Origin: UBA7067 sp051880615
GTDB taxonomy: Bacteria > Bacillota > Clostridia > Oscillospirales > Acutalibacteraceae
Direction of reading: 5' to 3'
Assembly (NCBI GenBank): GCA_051880615.1
Contig: JBJEOH010000019.1
Span: forward strand, 83,575 to 147,574
Length of the DNA stretch: 64,000 nucleotides
Position 1 is the first letter of the stretch. Each line of letters begins with the position of its first letter. Under the pieces are notes generated by a model. That model made no database searches and was not told the origin of the DNA. It was given only the letters and a program-made list of their open reading frames with translations. Shown here piece by piece: positions 16,318-25,110 of this stretch. Made by a program: the position numbers and the translations under genes.

Positions 16318-19080
16318 TCATTCAATCGACTTGAGCGACTCGACCATATCAATATTCTTCATTTTAAAGTACATAAAGAAATTGACAATTATCGCAAACA
16401 GGAATGTAAGTCCGAGCGCATACAGAAAGCTCTGAAGCATTATCTCTCTGCCGAACATTACAATATCAACCTCAACCGTCTGAATTATAAAGCCTGTGAG
16501 GAATATACCAAGCACTAATCCTACCAAAGCGCCGATAACGGTGAGTATCACATTTTCGCGGTAGATATATCCGCTGACCTCACGGTTATAAAAGCCGAGA
16601 ACCTTAATTGTTGCAATCTCTCTTGCGCGCTCGGCGATATTGATATTCGTGAGATTGTAAAGCACAACAAATGCAAGCGCACCTGCGCTGATTATCAGCA
16701 CACAGACTACCATATTCAGCGTGCTGAGCATCCTCCTGAAATTATCAATGCCCGAATCGGTGTAGTTTACACTTACAATCTCACTGTCCTCAAGCAAATC
16801 CTGAGCCAGAGAGTCACGCTCCTCCTCGGTGTCATAGTTAAAGCTTGTGTTGAGCATATTGTATTTTACTGCTTCGCCGAAGCATTCACTGTAATAATTC
16901 GGCGTTATGTAAACATAGCTGTAAAGATAGTTTTCGCATATTGCCGAAAGCTTTAGGGTAACAACACAGTCGTCAATATCCTTGATTCTGAACTCGTCGC
17001 CGATCTTCAGCCCCATAGTATTCGCAAGCTTTTCGCTCATAACACAGCCGTTGTCGGCAAGCTCAATCTTCTCTCGGGTCTGCCTGTTGTGCAAATCTAT
17101 TGTTGCACGAAGCTTGTCGGGCTTTGAGGGAACAACAAGATAAGTGTCGCCGTATGTCGTATCGCTGTTATTGTCATAAACGGTTATTTCGTTCTGATAT
17201 ACAGGCATTGAGTTTTCCAGATTATACCGAGCTGTCAGGCTGTCGATAAATTTATCGGCATCTTCACTTGTCTTGCTCTTTGAAAATACTACGCTCAGAT
17301 TGTAGTTGTATACTTCTCCGAACTGCTTATCTACTATCCCGCCGATTGAGTCCATAAGACCGAACGCCGCCAGAATCAGCGCCGTACAGCCTGCAACACC
17401 GATAACTGTCATAAAGAATCTCGGCTTATATCTGAACAGGTTTCTCGCCGTAACCTTAGAGGTGAATTTCATTCTGTTCCAGATAAAGCCTATACGCTCC
17501 AGCAGATTCCGCTTGCCTGCTTTTGGCGTTTTCGGGCGCATAAGGCTTGCAGGAGTGCGATTAAGCTCACTGCGGCAGGTAAGCCACGACACAACCGCCG
17601 TACACAGCACCGCAACAACAAAGCCGCCTATGATATATCCCCACGGAATAACAGCGTCCATCGACTTGATGTGGTACATCATAGCGTAGGCGTTGAATAT
17701 GATATTCGGCAAGGAAACACAACCGAGAACACAACCTATAGCACAGCCGAGAATTCCTGCGGTGGTTGAGTAGATGACATATTTTGAAATTATCGTTCCG
17801 TTTGAATAACCGAGAGCCTTGAATGTGCCGATTTCGGTTCTGCGTTCCTCAACCATTCTCGTCATTGTGGTAACGCAGACAAGAATTGCAACCAGCAGGA
17901 AGAATACAGGGAACACCGTCGCAACCGCATCAACTCGCCCTGAGTTGTCCTGAAATTCGGAATAACCCGGGCTGTCGTCCCTTGTTGTGACGAACGACTT
18001 CATATCGTCAAACTGTTCAAGCTTTTGCTGTGCGTCGCTGATGCCTTGCTTTTCCTGTGTAAATTGGAATGCAGCTTTTATTTTATTGCTTTTCCACTGT
18101 TCAAGCGCACAGTCAAGCTGAGTCTTAGCGCCTGCAATAAGCGCATTATTGCCGCTTGGTAAAACGGCATTCTCAAATTGCTTTTGCTGTGCCGTTATCT
18201 TTGAGTAAGCACCGTCAAGCTTGGTATCTGTTTTGTCCATTGCAGTTTTTAGCTTGTCAATACCGTCGCGGATTTCCTGCCGCTTCGGCTCTATTTCCTT
18301 TTTATCAAAAACCTCAAGGCGATCGTCGCATACTGCTTCAAGGCGCTCGGTAAGAGTATCAATCTCCTTTATATACTCGTCGCTGTACGGGTAGCCGCCG
18401 TTTTGTGAAAAGTCCGATACAAGGTAAAGCTCGGTGTAGCGCTCGCTTGTAAAATCCTGCGGCAGTATCATCATATAGTATGATATTGTGCCGTTGCCGA
18501 CGGTTGTTTTGCCCTTTTGGAAAGAGATATAAAGCGGCGATTTCACCTTGCCGACTACGGTAAATTCGGTACATTCCAGCGGTATATCCTCTTCCTCGCC
18601 GCTTGTGCGCGACACAACCGTTTTTTCAAGCGATATTTTCGAGCCTATCTCTATCGGGTTGGCGTATGACGCGTCCTCAACAACAATTTCGCCCGATTTT
18701 TTCGGCAATCTGCCCTCTTCAAGCAATGGAACATTGATTTTGTCGTCCTTGCCGAGGCTGTGCAGTCTTACTACGCTTTTCTTGCTGCCGTCGCTCATAA
18801 CGGCGTCAGTAAAGTATCCCGCCTGAACCTCGGCTATTCCCTGTGTTTTTGCAATTTCCGAAACATCGTCATCGTCAAAGCCGACGCTTGACACAAGACG
18901 GAAGTCCATCATATTCTGCTCGTGCGCATAGTTTACAAGAGTGTTTATCATTGACGGTCCTGCCGCCTTAACGCCTACAAAAAATCCGACACCGAGTCCG
19001 ATTATCGCCAGAATGGAGAGAAACCTCGCCTTTGTGTCCCATATTTCCCGGAAAATATTTTTTAAAACTGAGCCTTTCAA
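16318..19080 (-). CDS. FtsX-like ABC transporter permease (double FtsX)
   Basis: A large MacB/FtsX-type permease of about 920 residues working with the adjacent ATPase, probably moving lipids, peptides or antibiotics at the membrane. There is an N-terminal transmembrane helix (FLSILAIIGLGVGFFVGV), an extracellular domain to about 380 including a coiled-coil stretch (about 265-365), and a first FtsX core with helices and TRMVEERRTEIGTFKALGYS. A second external domain and a second FtsX core containing AERAREIATIKVLGFY follow. The TTG at 19080 has AGGGGTG well placed; a GTG at 19089 directly abuts that motif and is less likely. It lies 22-32 bases after the ATPase gene. Confidence 0.88.
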   Translation of the reverse strand: MKGSVLKNIFREIWDTKARFLSILAIIGLGVGFFVGVKAAGPSMINTLVNYAHEQNMMDFRLVSSVGFDDDDVSEIAKTQGIAEVQAGYFTDAVMSDGSKKSVVRLHSLGKDDKINVPLLEEGRLPKKSGEIVVEDASYANPIEIGSKISLEKTVVSRTSGEEEDIPLECTEFTVVGKVKSPLYISFQKGKTTVGNGTISYYMMILPQDFTSERYTELYLVSDFSQNGGYPYSDEYIKEIDTLTERLEAVCDDRLEVFDKKEIEPKRQEIRDGIDKLKTAMDKTDTKLDGAYSKITAQQKQFENAVLPSGNNALIAGAKTQLDCALEQWKSNKIKAAFQFTQEKQGISDAQQKLEQFDDMKSFVTTRDDSPGYSEFQDNSGRVDAVATVFPVFFLLVAILVCVTTMTRMVEERRTEIGTFKALGYSNGTIISKYVIYSTTAGILGCAIGCVLGCVSLPNIIFNAYAMMYHIKSMDAVIPWGYIIGGFVVAVLCTAVVSWLTCRSELNRTPASLMRPKTPKAGKRNLLERIGFIWNRMKFTSKVTARNLFRYKPRFFMTVIGVAGCTALILAAFGLMDSIGGIVDKQFGEVYNYNLSVVFSKSKTSEDADKFIDSLTARYNLENSMPVYQNEITVYDNNSDTTYGDTYLVVPSKPDKLRATIDLHNRQTREKIELADNGCVMSEKLANTMGLKIGDEFRIKDIDDCVVTLKLSAICENYLYSYVYITPNYYSECFGEAVKYNMLNTSFNYDTEEERDSLAQDLLEDSEIVSVNYTDSGIDNFRRMLSTLNMVVCVLIISAGALAFVVLYNLTNINIAERAREIATIKVLGFYNREVSGYIYRENVILTVIGALVGLVLGIFLTGFIIQTVEVDIVMFGREIMLQSFLYALGLTFLFAIIVNFFMYFKMKNIDMVESLKSIE

Positions 19081-19111
19081 ATTAGTCACCCCTTTTTAGA
19101 AATACCGAAAA

Positions 19112-19816
19112 TCACCACTCGATATCCTCTACCGAAACCGGAGTCTTGTTAATTTCGTTGCTCGTTATCTTTCCGCTTTTCATTTTAATAACCCTGTCAG
19201 CCATCGGCGTTATCGCCGAGTTATGGGTTATCAGCACAACCGTCATACCGTCATTGCGGCATTTATCCTGCAAGAGCTTAAGTATGGTTTTGCCCGTATT
19301 GTAGTCAAGCGCACCTGTCGGCTCGTCGCACAAAAGGAGCTTCGGGCGCTTTGCAAGCGCTCTTGCTATCGACACTCTCTGCTGCTCGCCGCCCGAAAGC
19401 TGTGCAGGAAAGTTATTGATCCTGTCCTTAAGACCCACACTTTCAAGAGCCGAGAGTGCGTCCATCGGGTTCTTGCAAATCTGCGCGGCAAGCTCTACAT
19501 TTTCCTTTGCCGTCAGGTTCGGCACAAGATTATAGAATTGAAACACAAAGCCGATGTCAAAGCGGCGGTAGGCTATAAGCTCCTTACCCTTTAGTGCAGT
19601 AATATCACGCCCGTCAACGGTTACGGTGCCGCTGCTTGCGCTGTCCATACCGCCGAGGATATTCAGCACCGTTGTTTTGCCCGCACCGCTTGAGCCGACA
19701 ACAACCGCAAATTCACCCTCGTTAATCTCAAAATTAACGCCGTCAAGCGCGTTGATTTCAATCTCACCCATTTTATATATCTTTTTTACATTCTCAAATT
19801 TTACAAGCTGAGGCAT
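19112..19816 (-). CDS. ABC transporter ATPase (LolD/MacB type)
   Basis: ATP-binding partner of the downstream FtsX-like permease, 234 residues. Walker A is GSSGAGKTT, the Q-loop region is VFQFYNLVPNLTA, the signature is LSGGEQQRVSIARAL, Walker B is LLLCDEPTGALD, and the H-loop is ITHNSAI. The start has AAGGAGAG upstream. Two-gene MacB-like systems of this kind in Firmicutes often serve antimicrobial-peptide resistance or lipoprotein/lipid handling. No two-component genes are adjacent, so the role is open. Confidence 0.92.
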   Translation of the reverse strand: MPQLVKFENVKKIYKMGEIEINALDGVNFEINEGEFAVVVGSSGAGKTTVLNILGGMDSASSGTVTVDGRDITALKGKELIAYRRFDIGFVFQFYNLVPNLTAKENVELAAQICKNPMDALSALESVGLKDRINNFPAQLSGGEQQRVSIARALAKRPKLLLCDEPTGALDYNTGKTILKLLQDKCRNDGMTVVLITHNSAITPMADRVIKMKSGKITSNEINKTPVSVEDIEW

Positions 19817-19893
19817 AATTATCGCTCTCCTTGTGTGTTTTGTGGTTTATTGGATAATTATATCATTTTTTAGGAAATAATGGTTTCCAAATT

Positions 19894-19927
19894 GTTAAAA
19901 AAGTCCTCCTTGTTAAAAAAGGAGGAC
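19894..19927 (-). terminator. Terminator after the ABC-F gene
   Basis: A 9-base-pair perfect stem (GTCCTCCTT at 19903-19911, its complement at 19919-19927) is followed on the minus strand by TTTTTT and AACAAT. It isolates the ABC-F transcript from the downstream ABC transporter operon. Confidence 0.88.
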
Positions 19928-19936
19928 AGAGAAATT

Positions 19937-21541
19937 TTAATTTCTTGTAAGCTTATTCTGTTCGAGGTACTCGTCATAGCTCTGGGTTATATCCTGTATA
20001 CCCTGAGGCTTGATGAAGATTATTCTGTTTGCAACCGTTGAGATAAACTCATGGTCGTGAGATGAGAACAAAACGATGCCCTTGAAGTTTGTAAGTCCGT
20101 TATTTACGGCTGTTATTGACTCAAGGTCAAGGTGGTTTGTCGGCTGATCAAGCACAAGCACATTTGAACCGAACATCATCATTCTTGCGAGCATACATCT
20201 TACCTTTTCTCCGCCCGACAGCACCTTTACAGGCTTGAAAACATCCTCGCCCGAGAACAACATTCTACCGAGGAAGCCTCTCAGATATGTTTCTGTCCTG
20301 TCGTTGCTTTGGTTATAGTCACCCAGCCACTCGAGAATACTCTTGTCGCAGCCGTCAAAATATGAGGTATTGTCAAGCGGAAAGTACGACTGGCTTGTGC
20401 TGACGCCCCATTTATAGCTGCCCTCGTCAGGCTCAAGATTGCCCATAAGAATTTCAAAGAGGGTTGTAATTGCAATTTCATTCTCGCACAGGAATGCAAT
20501 CTTGTTGCCCTTTTCAACTCTGAACGACACATTGTCGAGCACTTTAACGCCGTCAACTGTTTTTGAAAGTCCCTCTACCGTCAGAATTTCCTTGCCGACC
20601 TCTCTGTCCTGCGTAAAGCCGACAAACGGATAGCGGCGGCTTGACGCCGGCATCTCCTCAACAGTCAGCTTTTCAAGCAGTTTCTTTCTTGAGGTTGCCT
20701 GCTTTGACTTTGACTTATTCGCTGAAAAGCGCTGAATAAAGCTTTGCAGCTCTTTTATCTTTTCCTCTGCCTTTTTATTCTGCTGCTTCATCATAGCCTG
20801 CATCATCTGGCTGGACTCATACCAGAATTCATAGTTGCCGACATACATTTTTATCTTTGTGTAGTCAACATCAACTATATGCGTGCAGACGGTATTTAAG
20901 AAGTGGCGGTCGTGGCTTACAACAATTACTGTACCCTCGTAGTCGAGCAGGAAATCCTCAAGCCAGTTTATCGCCATAACATCGAGGTTGTTCGTAGGCT
21001 CATCGAGAAGGATAATATCGGGATTGCCGAAAAGTGCCTGTGCGAGCAGCACCTTGACCTTTTCGTTACCTGTAAGCGAGCTCATCTGCGAATAGAGCAG
21101 GCTCTCGTCAAGCCCTAAGCCCTGTATAAGCTTTGAAGCGTCACTTTCAGCCTCCCAGCCGTCAAGCTCGGCAAACTCCGCCTCAAGCTCAGAGGCACGA
21201 AGTCCGTCCTCGTCGCTGAAGTCGGGCTTTGCGTAAATCTCGTCCTTTTCCTTCATAATATCGTAAAGCTTTTTGTTGCCGTAGATTACGGTATCAAGAA
21301 CGGTGTATGCGTCGAACGCAAAGTGGTCCTGCTTAAGTACAGACATTCGCACATCGTCGGGGATTGTGATTTCACCCTTTGAGGTTTCAAGCTCGCCGGA
21401 GAGAAGCTTTAAAAAGGTGGATTTACCTGCGCCGTTTGCCCCGATAATACCATAGCAGTTACCGGGAGTGAATTTAAGGTTTACATCAGTAAACAGCGGC
21501 TGTCCGCTGAAGTTAAGACTTACATCGGTTACGGTTATCAT
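19937..21541 (-). CDS. ABC-F family ATPase (YkpA/YbiT-like)
   Basis: A soluble twin-ATPase of the ABC-F class, which acts on the ribosome in translation rather than in transport; 534 residues. The first cassette has intact Walker A (GANGAGKST), signature and Walker B (DIILLDEPTNNLD). A basic linker (KAEEKIKELQSFIQRFSANKSK) follows. The second cassette has signature LSGGEKVR and Walker B VLVLDQPTNHLD, but its Walker A region reads CENEIAITT and lacks the Gly and Lys. I chose the ATG at 21541 with AGGAAG upstream. A similar degenerate second P-loop occurs, as I recall, in Bacillus YkpA. Confidence 0.88.
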   Translation of the reverse strand: MITVTDVSLNFSGQPLFTDVNLKFTPGNCYGIIGANGAGKSTFLKLLSGELETSKGEITIPDDVRMSVLKQDHFAFDAYTVLDTVIYGNKKLYDIMKEKDEIYAKPDFSDEDGLRASELEAEFAELDGWEAESDASKLIQGLGLDESLLYSQMSSLTGNEKVKVLLAQALFGNPDIILLDEPTNNLDVMAINWLEDFLLDYEGTVIVVSHDRHFLNTVCTHIVDVDYTKIKMYVGNYEFWYESSQMMQAMMKQQNKKAEEKIKELQSFIQRFSANKSKSKQATSRKKLLEKLTVEEMPASSRRYPFVGFTQDREVGKEILTVEGLSKTVDGVKVLDNVSFRVEKGNKIAFLCENEIAITTLFEILMGNLEPDEGSYKWGVSTSQSYFPLDNTSYFDGCDKSILEWLGDYNQSNDRTETYLRGFLGRMLFSGEDVFKPVKVLSGGEKVRCMLARMMMFGSNVLVLDQPTNHLDLESITAVNNGLTNFKGIVLFSSHDHEFISTVANRIIFIKPQGIQDITQSYDEYLEQNKLTRN

Positions 21542-21681
21542 ATTTTTCTTCCTTTCCTTTGACAATGATTGGGAATATGCTTTCCTGTATTATATTGAAT
21601 CCATAACCCATATTATCCGATATTTTGCTGTAAAGTGCAAGGGGTTAAGTGTAATCGTTATAAAAAAATTCAAATTCCGCC

Positions 21682-21713
21682 AAAAAAACGGCAGACGGTT
21701 AGCCGCCTGCCGT
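21682..21713 (-). terminator. Terminator after the GH13 gene
   Basis: The minus strand has an 11-12 base-pair stem (ACGGCAGGCGGC with CCGTCTGCCGT, positions 21688-21713) followed by TTTTTTTGG. It lies 27 bases after the GH13 stop. Confidence 0.85.
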
Positions 21714-21739
21714 ATGGTTTATATTAAATTTCGTACAGC

Positions 21740-23344
21740 TTAAAGCTCCTGCGAAAGTACTGCCTTCAATTCGCCTGTTGACTGCTTATAAACAACGATT
21801 TCATCGCCTGTTTCGCAGTCCTGAGTTATTGCGACAATTCTGCCCTCGCTGCCATCAGCTCTGCGCACAGCATCGCCAAGCTCAGGCTTTTTAACCTCAA
21901 CCTGCGGTGCTTCGCTCTCGGCCTTGGTTTCCTGCTCCGGCGCTGTTTGCTGTTTCGGCGCTTCGTTAGCGCTTTCGCCGTTGTATTCAATCTTAAAGTC
22001 GCCGTTATTCAGCACAAGGATCCTCGCACTGTTGGCAGGTATGCTTATTTCAACATAGCCTGAAGCGGCAAAGGTCTGGTTATCGTTCAGAACATCTGTA
22101 AGGGTGCTGTAGCCGCCGTCGATATTAAAGCCGATTTTCTCATCGTGGTCGCAGAGGTTAAACGCAACATAAACCGTCTGACCCTCTGCTCTGCGGCAGA
22201 ACACAAGCTGTTCGTTCTTAATAATCGTATTTTCAAAGCTGCCGTCCTTAATTGCAGGAAGCTTACGGCGTATATAACCGAGCTTTGCAATATATTTGCA
22301 CAGCTCATCGTCCTTATTCGGGATATTATTGATGTCAAGGCATGGGCGCAGCACAGCGTCGCTGTTCCATGTGCGCTGACCCTCTATGCCCCATTCACTG
22401 CCGTAATAAATTGACGGTGCGCCCGGCATTGTATACATAACCGCATAGCAGTTTTTAAGGTGACGCTTATCCTTCAAATTGCTGGCAAGACGGTTTACAT
22501 CGTGATTATCAAGGAAGTTGTAGGTGTAAATATTCTTGTAAATTCCGCCGTTTGCAAACTGTCTTTGCAGTGAATGTGCAATCTCAAAATAGTTATGGTC
22601 GTTGTGTGAGGAATAAATGCCCTTGTAGCACTCATAGTTTGTAACACTGTCGAGCATTTCAGGATTTGCCCAACGGCTGTAATCGCCGTGAATAATCTCG
22701 CCCATAAGCCAGAAGTCGCTTTTCTTGCTCTTGCAGAATGAGCGTAAGCGGCGGAAAAAGTCAAAGTCAATGCAGTCTGCCGCATCAAGGCGCAGTCCGT
22801 CAATTCCGAATTCGTCCATCCACATTTCAACAGCGCCGATAAGGTGGTCTACAACAGCAGGGTTGCGCAGATTGAGCTTTACAAGATCATAGTGACCGTT
22901 CCAGCCCTCATACCAGAACGGGTCGCCGCAAGGACTGCTGCCGCCGAAATTGAGATTGTGAAACCATGAGCAGTACTCGCTGCCCTGTCCCTTTTCCTGA
23001 ACATCCTTAAACGCCCAGAACTCTCGTCCTACATGATTGAACACGCCGTCAAGCACTATCTTTATGCCGTTTGCGTGAAGCTCGTCGCAGATTGCCTTGA
23101 ACGACGCATTATCACCAAGACGAGTGTCAACCCTGTAATAATCCTTTGTGTCGTAGCCGTGCTTGGTAGAATCAAATATCGGGCCGAGATAAAGCGCATT
23201 TACATTCAAAGCACGAAGATGCGGTATCCACTCCTTTATTTTATCAAGGCGGTATTCCTGCTTGCAATCGTTATATTCGGGTGCTCCGCAAAAACCGATT
23301 GGATAAATCTGATAAAATACTGCCTCGTTAACCCAACTTCCCAT
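21740..23344 (-). CDS. Intracellular GH13 alpha-glucosidase/maltodextrinase-like enzyme with C-terminal extension
   Basis: A GH13 hydrolase for maltodextrins, 534 residues, no signal peptide, so probably cytoplasmic and acting after oligosaccharide uptake. Family blocks: DGVFNHVG, nucleophile in GLRLDAADC (about D186), acid/base in LMGEII (about E215), and FLDNHDVNR (about D279). The beta-sandwich domain ends near 445. An unusual Glu/Ala/Pro/Gln-rich linker (about 455-490) and a 45-residue module (GDAVRRADGSEGRIVAI onward) with KOW/SH3-like hydrophobic spacing follow. I chose the ATG at 23344 with GAGGTGA upstream. Exact specificity (neopullulanase, cyclomaltodextrinase or alpha-amylase) is not settled. 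Confidence 0.85.
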   Translation of the reverse strand: MGSWVNEAVFYQIYPIGFCGAPEYNDCKQEYRLDKIKEWIPHLRALNVNALYLGPIFDSTKHGYDTKDYYRVDTRLGDNASFKAICDELHANGIKIVLDGVFNHVGREFWAFKDVQEKGQGSEYCSWFHNLNFGGSSPCGDPFWYEGWNGHYDLVKLNLRNPAVVDHLIGAVEMWMDEFGIDGLRLDAADCIDFDFFRRLRSFCKSKKSDFWLMGEIIHGDYSRWANPEMLDSVTNYECYKGIYSSHNDHNYFEIAHSLQRQFANGGIYKNIYTYNFLDNHDVNRLASNLKDKRHLKNCYAVMYTMPGAPSIYYGSEWGIEGQRTWNSDAVLRPCLDINNIPNKDDELCKYIAKLGYIRRKLPAIKDGSFENTIIKNEQLVFCRRAEGQTVYVAFNLCDHDEKIGFNIDGGYSTLTDVLNDNQTFAASGYVEISIPANSARILVLNNGDFKIEYNGESANEAPKQQTAPEQETKAESEAPQVEVKKPELGDAVRRADGSEGRIVAITQDCETGDEIVVYKQSTGELKAVLSQEL

Positions 23345-23437
23345 TTCTATCACCTCAGAAAAATTTTCCATATTATAGCATATGTGTCTATATTTTGCAA
23401 GCTTTTTATTCAATTATTTGTTATTTTTGTATTATTC

Positions 23438-23466
23438 TTGCGTTTCCTAAATATATGTGGTACAAT
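23438..23466 (+). promoter_or_regulatory. Promoter of ppa
   Basis: The -35 TTGCGT (23438-23443), a 17-base spacer and the -10 TACAAT (23461-23466) lie about 70 bases upstream of the ppa ATG. Confidence 0.6.
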
Positions 23467-23541
23467 GAAAGCAATAATAATAAACGATTTTATCCACCTT
23501 ACAGTCAATCACTACACCGAGAGAAAGGAATGTTATTTATT

Positions 23542-24078
23542 ATGAACATATGGCACGATATTGATTCATCAAGAATAGGTGAAAACGATTTTATTGCCGT
23601 TATTGAAATCCCAAAGGGCAGCAAGTGCAAATATGAGATGGATAAGCAGACAGGACTTTTAAAGCTTGACCGCATACTCTACACCTCAACACACTACCCT
23701 GCTAACTACGGCTTTATTCCGCGTACATATGGTGATGACCTCGACCCGCTTGATGTACTTGTACTTTGCAGTGAAGATGTATATCCTATGACTCTCATAC
23801 GCTGCTACCCTATCGGCGTTATCAGAATGGTTGACAACGGCAGAAACGACGAAAAGATTATCGCCATACCGTTCAACGACCCTACCTACAACGAGTACAC
23901 CGATATTTCTCAGCTGCCGAAACACATTTTTACCGAGATGTGCCACTTCTTCACAGTGTATAAAAGCCTTGAAAACAAGGACACCGCTGTTGACGAGGTT
24001 CAGGGCGTTGAGGTAGCGCGCGAGGTTATAAAGGCTGCGATTGAGTCGTACAATGATAAATTCATAGTTAAGGATTAA
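23542..24078 (+). CDS. ppa: Inorganic pyrophosphatase, family I
   Basis: It hydrolyses pyrophosphate to phosphate, pulling biosynthesis forward; cytoplasmic, 178 residues. The metal-binding motif DDLDPLDVLVL is intact, as are IPKGSKCKYE and YPANYGFIPRT. I chose the ATG at 23542, where homology begins; earlier in-frame codons would add an unrelated hydrophobic leader. Its ribosome site (AAAGGA) is 12 bases away, slightly long. It is followed 21 bases later by a membrane protein gene, probably in one transcript ending at the hairpin at 24641. Confidence 0.94.
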   Translation: MNIWHDIDSSRIGENDFIAVIEIPKGSKCKYEMDKQTGLLKLDRILYTSTHYPANYGFIPRTYGDDLDPLDVLVLCSEDVYPMTLIRCYPIGVIRMVDNGRNDEKIIAIPFNDPTYNEYTDISQLPKHIFTEMCHFFTVYKSLENKDTAVDEVQGVEVAREVIKAAIESYNDKFIVKD

Positions 24079-24099
24079 ATTAAAATTAAGAGGTAAAAA

Positions 24100-24624
24100 A
24101 TGTCTAAAAGATCTATTAGAAAAATCTCGGAGCCTGAGCAGGCTCTTGAATCAAAAAGAACAAAGCGATTGAGGCTGGCTATCTGCGTATTCTATATTAT
24201 TACAATAGTATGGTGCGCTTTCCCCTTTGTTCAGCTGCCTGCACCCGACGGAAGTATTCAGTTTTTCACCGTGTTCAATATGATTTTTGACGGTCTGCGC
24301 CTTGGCAACGGCTCAGGCGGAACGATAATTTACGGTATTGTTCTGTTTTTACTGCCTGTAATCGGCTTTCTGTTTGAGTCCTTCGACAAGACAAGGGGCT
24401 TTAAATGCCTGACAGGCGTTTTGTGTCCGATTGTCGCGGTCGGACTTATATGCTTCGGGCCTGGCAGAGCATTCAGCCTCGGCGCTTTGCTGTCGATGGT
24501 GTGTTACTTTTTAATTACATTTATGTCTGTTTACCTCTTCCTTGTTATGCAGGAGGAAAAGAGAGGCAGCGAAAAGGTTAATAACGAGGCAAAGCCAAAG
24601 CACGATTTCAAGATTGAAAAATAA
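24100..24624 (+). CDS. Four-helix membrane protein of unknown function
   Basis: I do not recognise this 174-residue protein. It has a basic N-terminus (KRSIRKISEPEQALESKRTK), four clear hydrophobic segments (about 24-42, 68-86, 101-121 and 126-148) and a charged cytoplasmic tail. The ATG has AGAGG upstream. It follows ppa by 21 bases and ends before a strong terminator, so the two are likely co-transcribed. Confidence 0.75.
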   Translation: MSKRSIRKISEPEQALESKRTKRLRLAICVFYIITIVWCAFPFVQLPAPDGSIQFFTVFNMIFDGLRLGNGSGGTIIYGIVLFLLPVIGFLFESFDKTRGFKCLTGVLCPIVAVGLICFGPGRAFSLGALLSMVCYFLITFMSVYLFLVMQEEKRGSEKVNNEAKPKHDFKIEK

Positions 24625-24640
24625 TCTCAGTATTTAACAA

Positions 24641-24670
24641 ACGGGCGAACAAATCTGTTCGCCCGTTTTG
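24641..24670. terminator. Bidirectional terminator between ppa operon and LysM gene
   Basis: An 11-base-pair perfect stem (ACGGGCGAACA at 24641-24651, its complement at 24656-24666) with a 4-base loop is followed by TTTTG on plus and TTTGTT on minus. It serves the convergent genes on both sides. Confidence 0.85.
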
Positions 24671-24685
24671 TATTACAGCAATATA

Positions 24686-24997
24686 TCAATCCCTCAGCCT
24701 GATAAACATTCCGGGGTAAATCAGATTCGGGTTGTCAAAATTATTCCTGCTTATTATCTCTTCTACGGTTATTCCGAAATTGGAGGCTATGGAATGAAGA
24801 GTGTCGCCGGGGCGCACAGCGTACCACTGCGGCACATTTCTGTTCCCAATCGGTATTCTCAGCCGCTGTCCCGGGTATATTCTGTCGGGAAATGCAAGAC
24901 CGTTGTATCTTGCTATATCATTAACCGTTATGCCGAAAAACTGTGCTATCCCCCACAGTGTATCGCCCGGCTCAACAGTATAAACTACGGTTGTCAT
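24686..24997 (-). CDS. Small double-LysM protein
   Basis: A 103-residue protein that is almost entirely two LysM domains (about 5-49 and 57-101; YTVEPGDTLWGIA and YAVRPGDTLHSIA), which bind peptidoglycan or chitin-like glycans. It has no signal peptide or membrane segment. In sporulating Clostridia, leaderless LysM proteins of this size are often spore-coat or cortex-associated (SafA/YaaH-like); that role is inferred. The start has AAAGGAG. It is divergent from eno. Confidence 0.85.
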   Translation of the reverse strand: MTTVVYTVEPGDTLWGIAQFFGITVNDIARYNGLAFPDRIYPGQRLRIPIGNRNVPQWYAVRPGDTLHSIASNFGITVEEIISRNNFDNPNLIYPGMFIRLRD

Positions 24998-25110
24998 TAT
25001 GTGACTCCTTTCTTTTTTGCTATATTATCAATATATGAGATATTCACTTTTTGGGTGAATACTCGTCCGAGCACAGGCAATAATAACCAAAAAGAAACAG
25101 GAGGACAATT

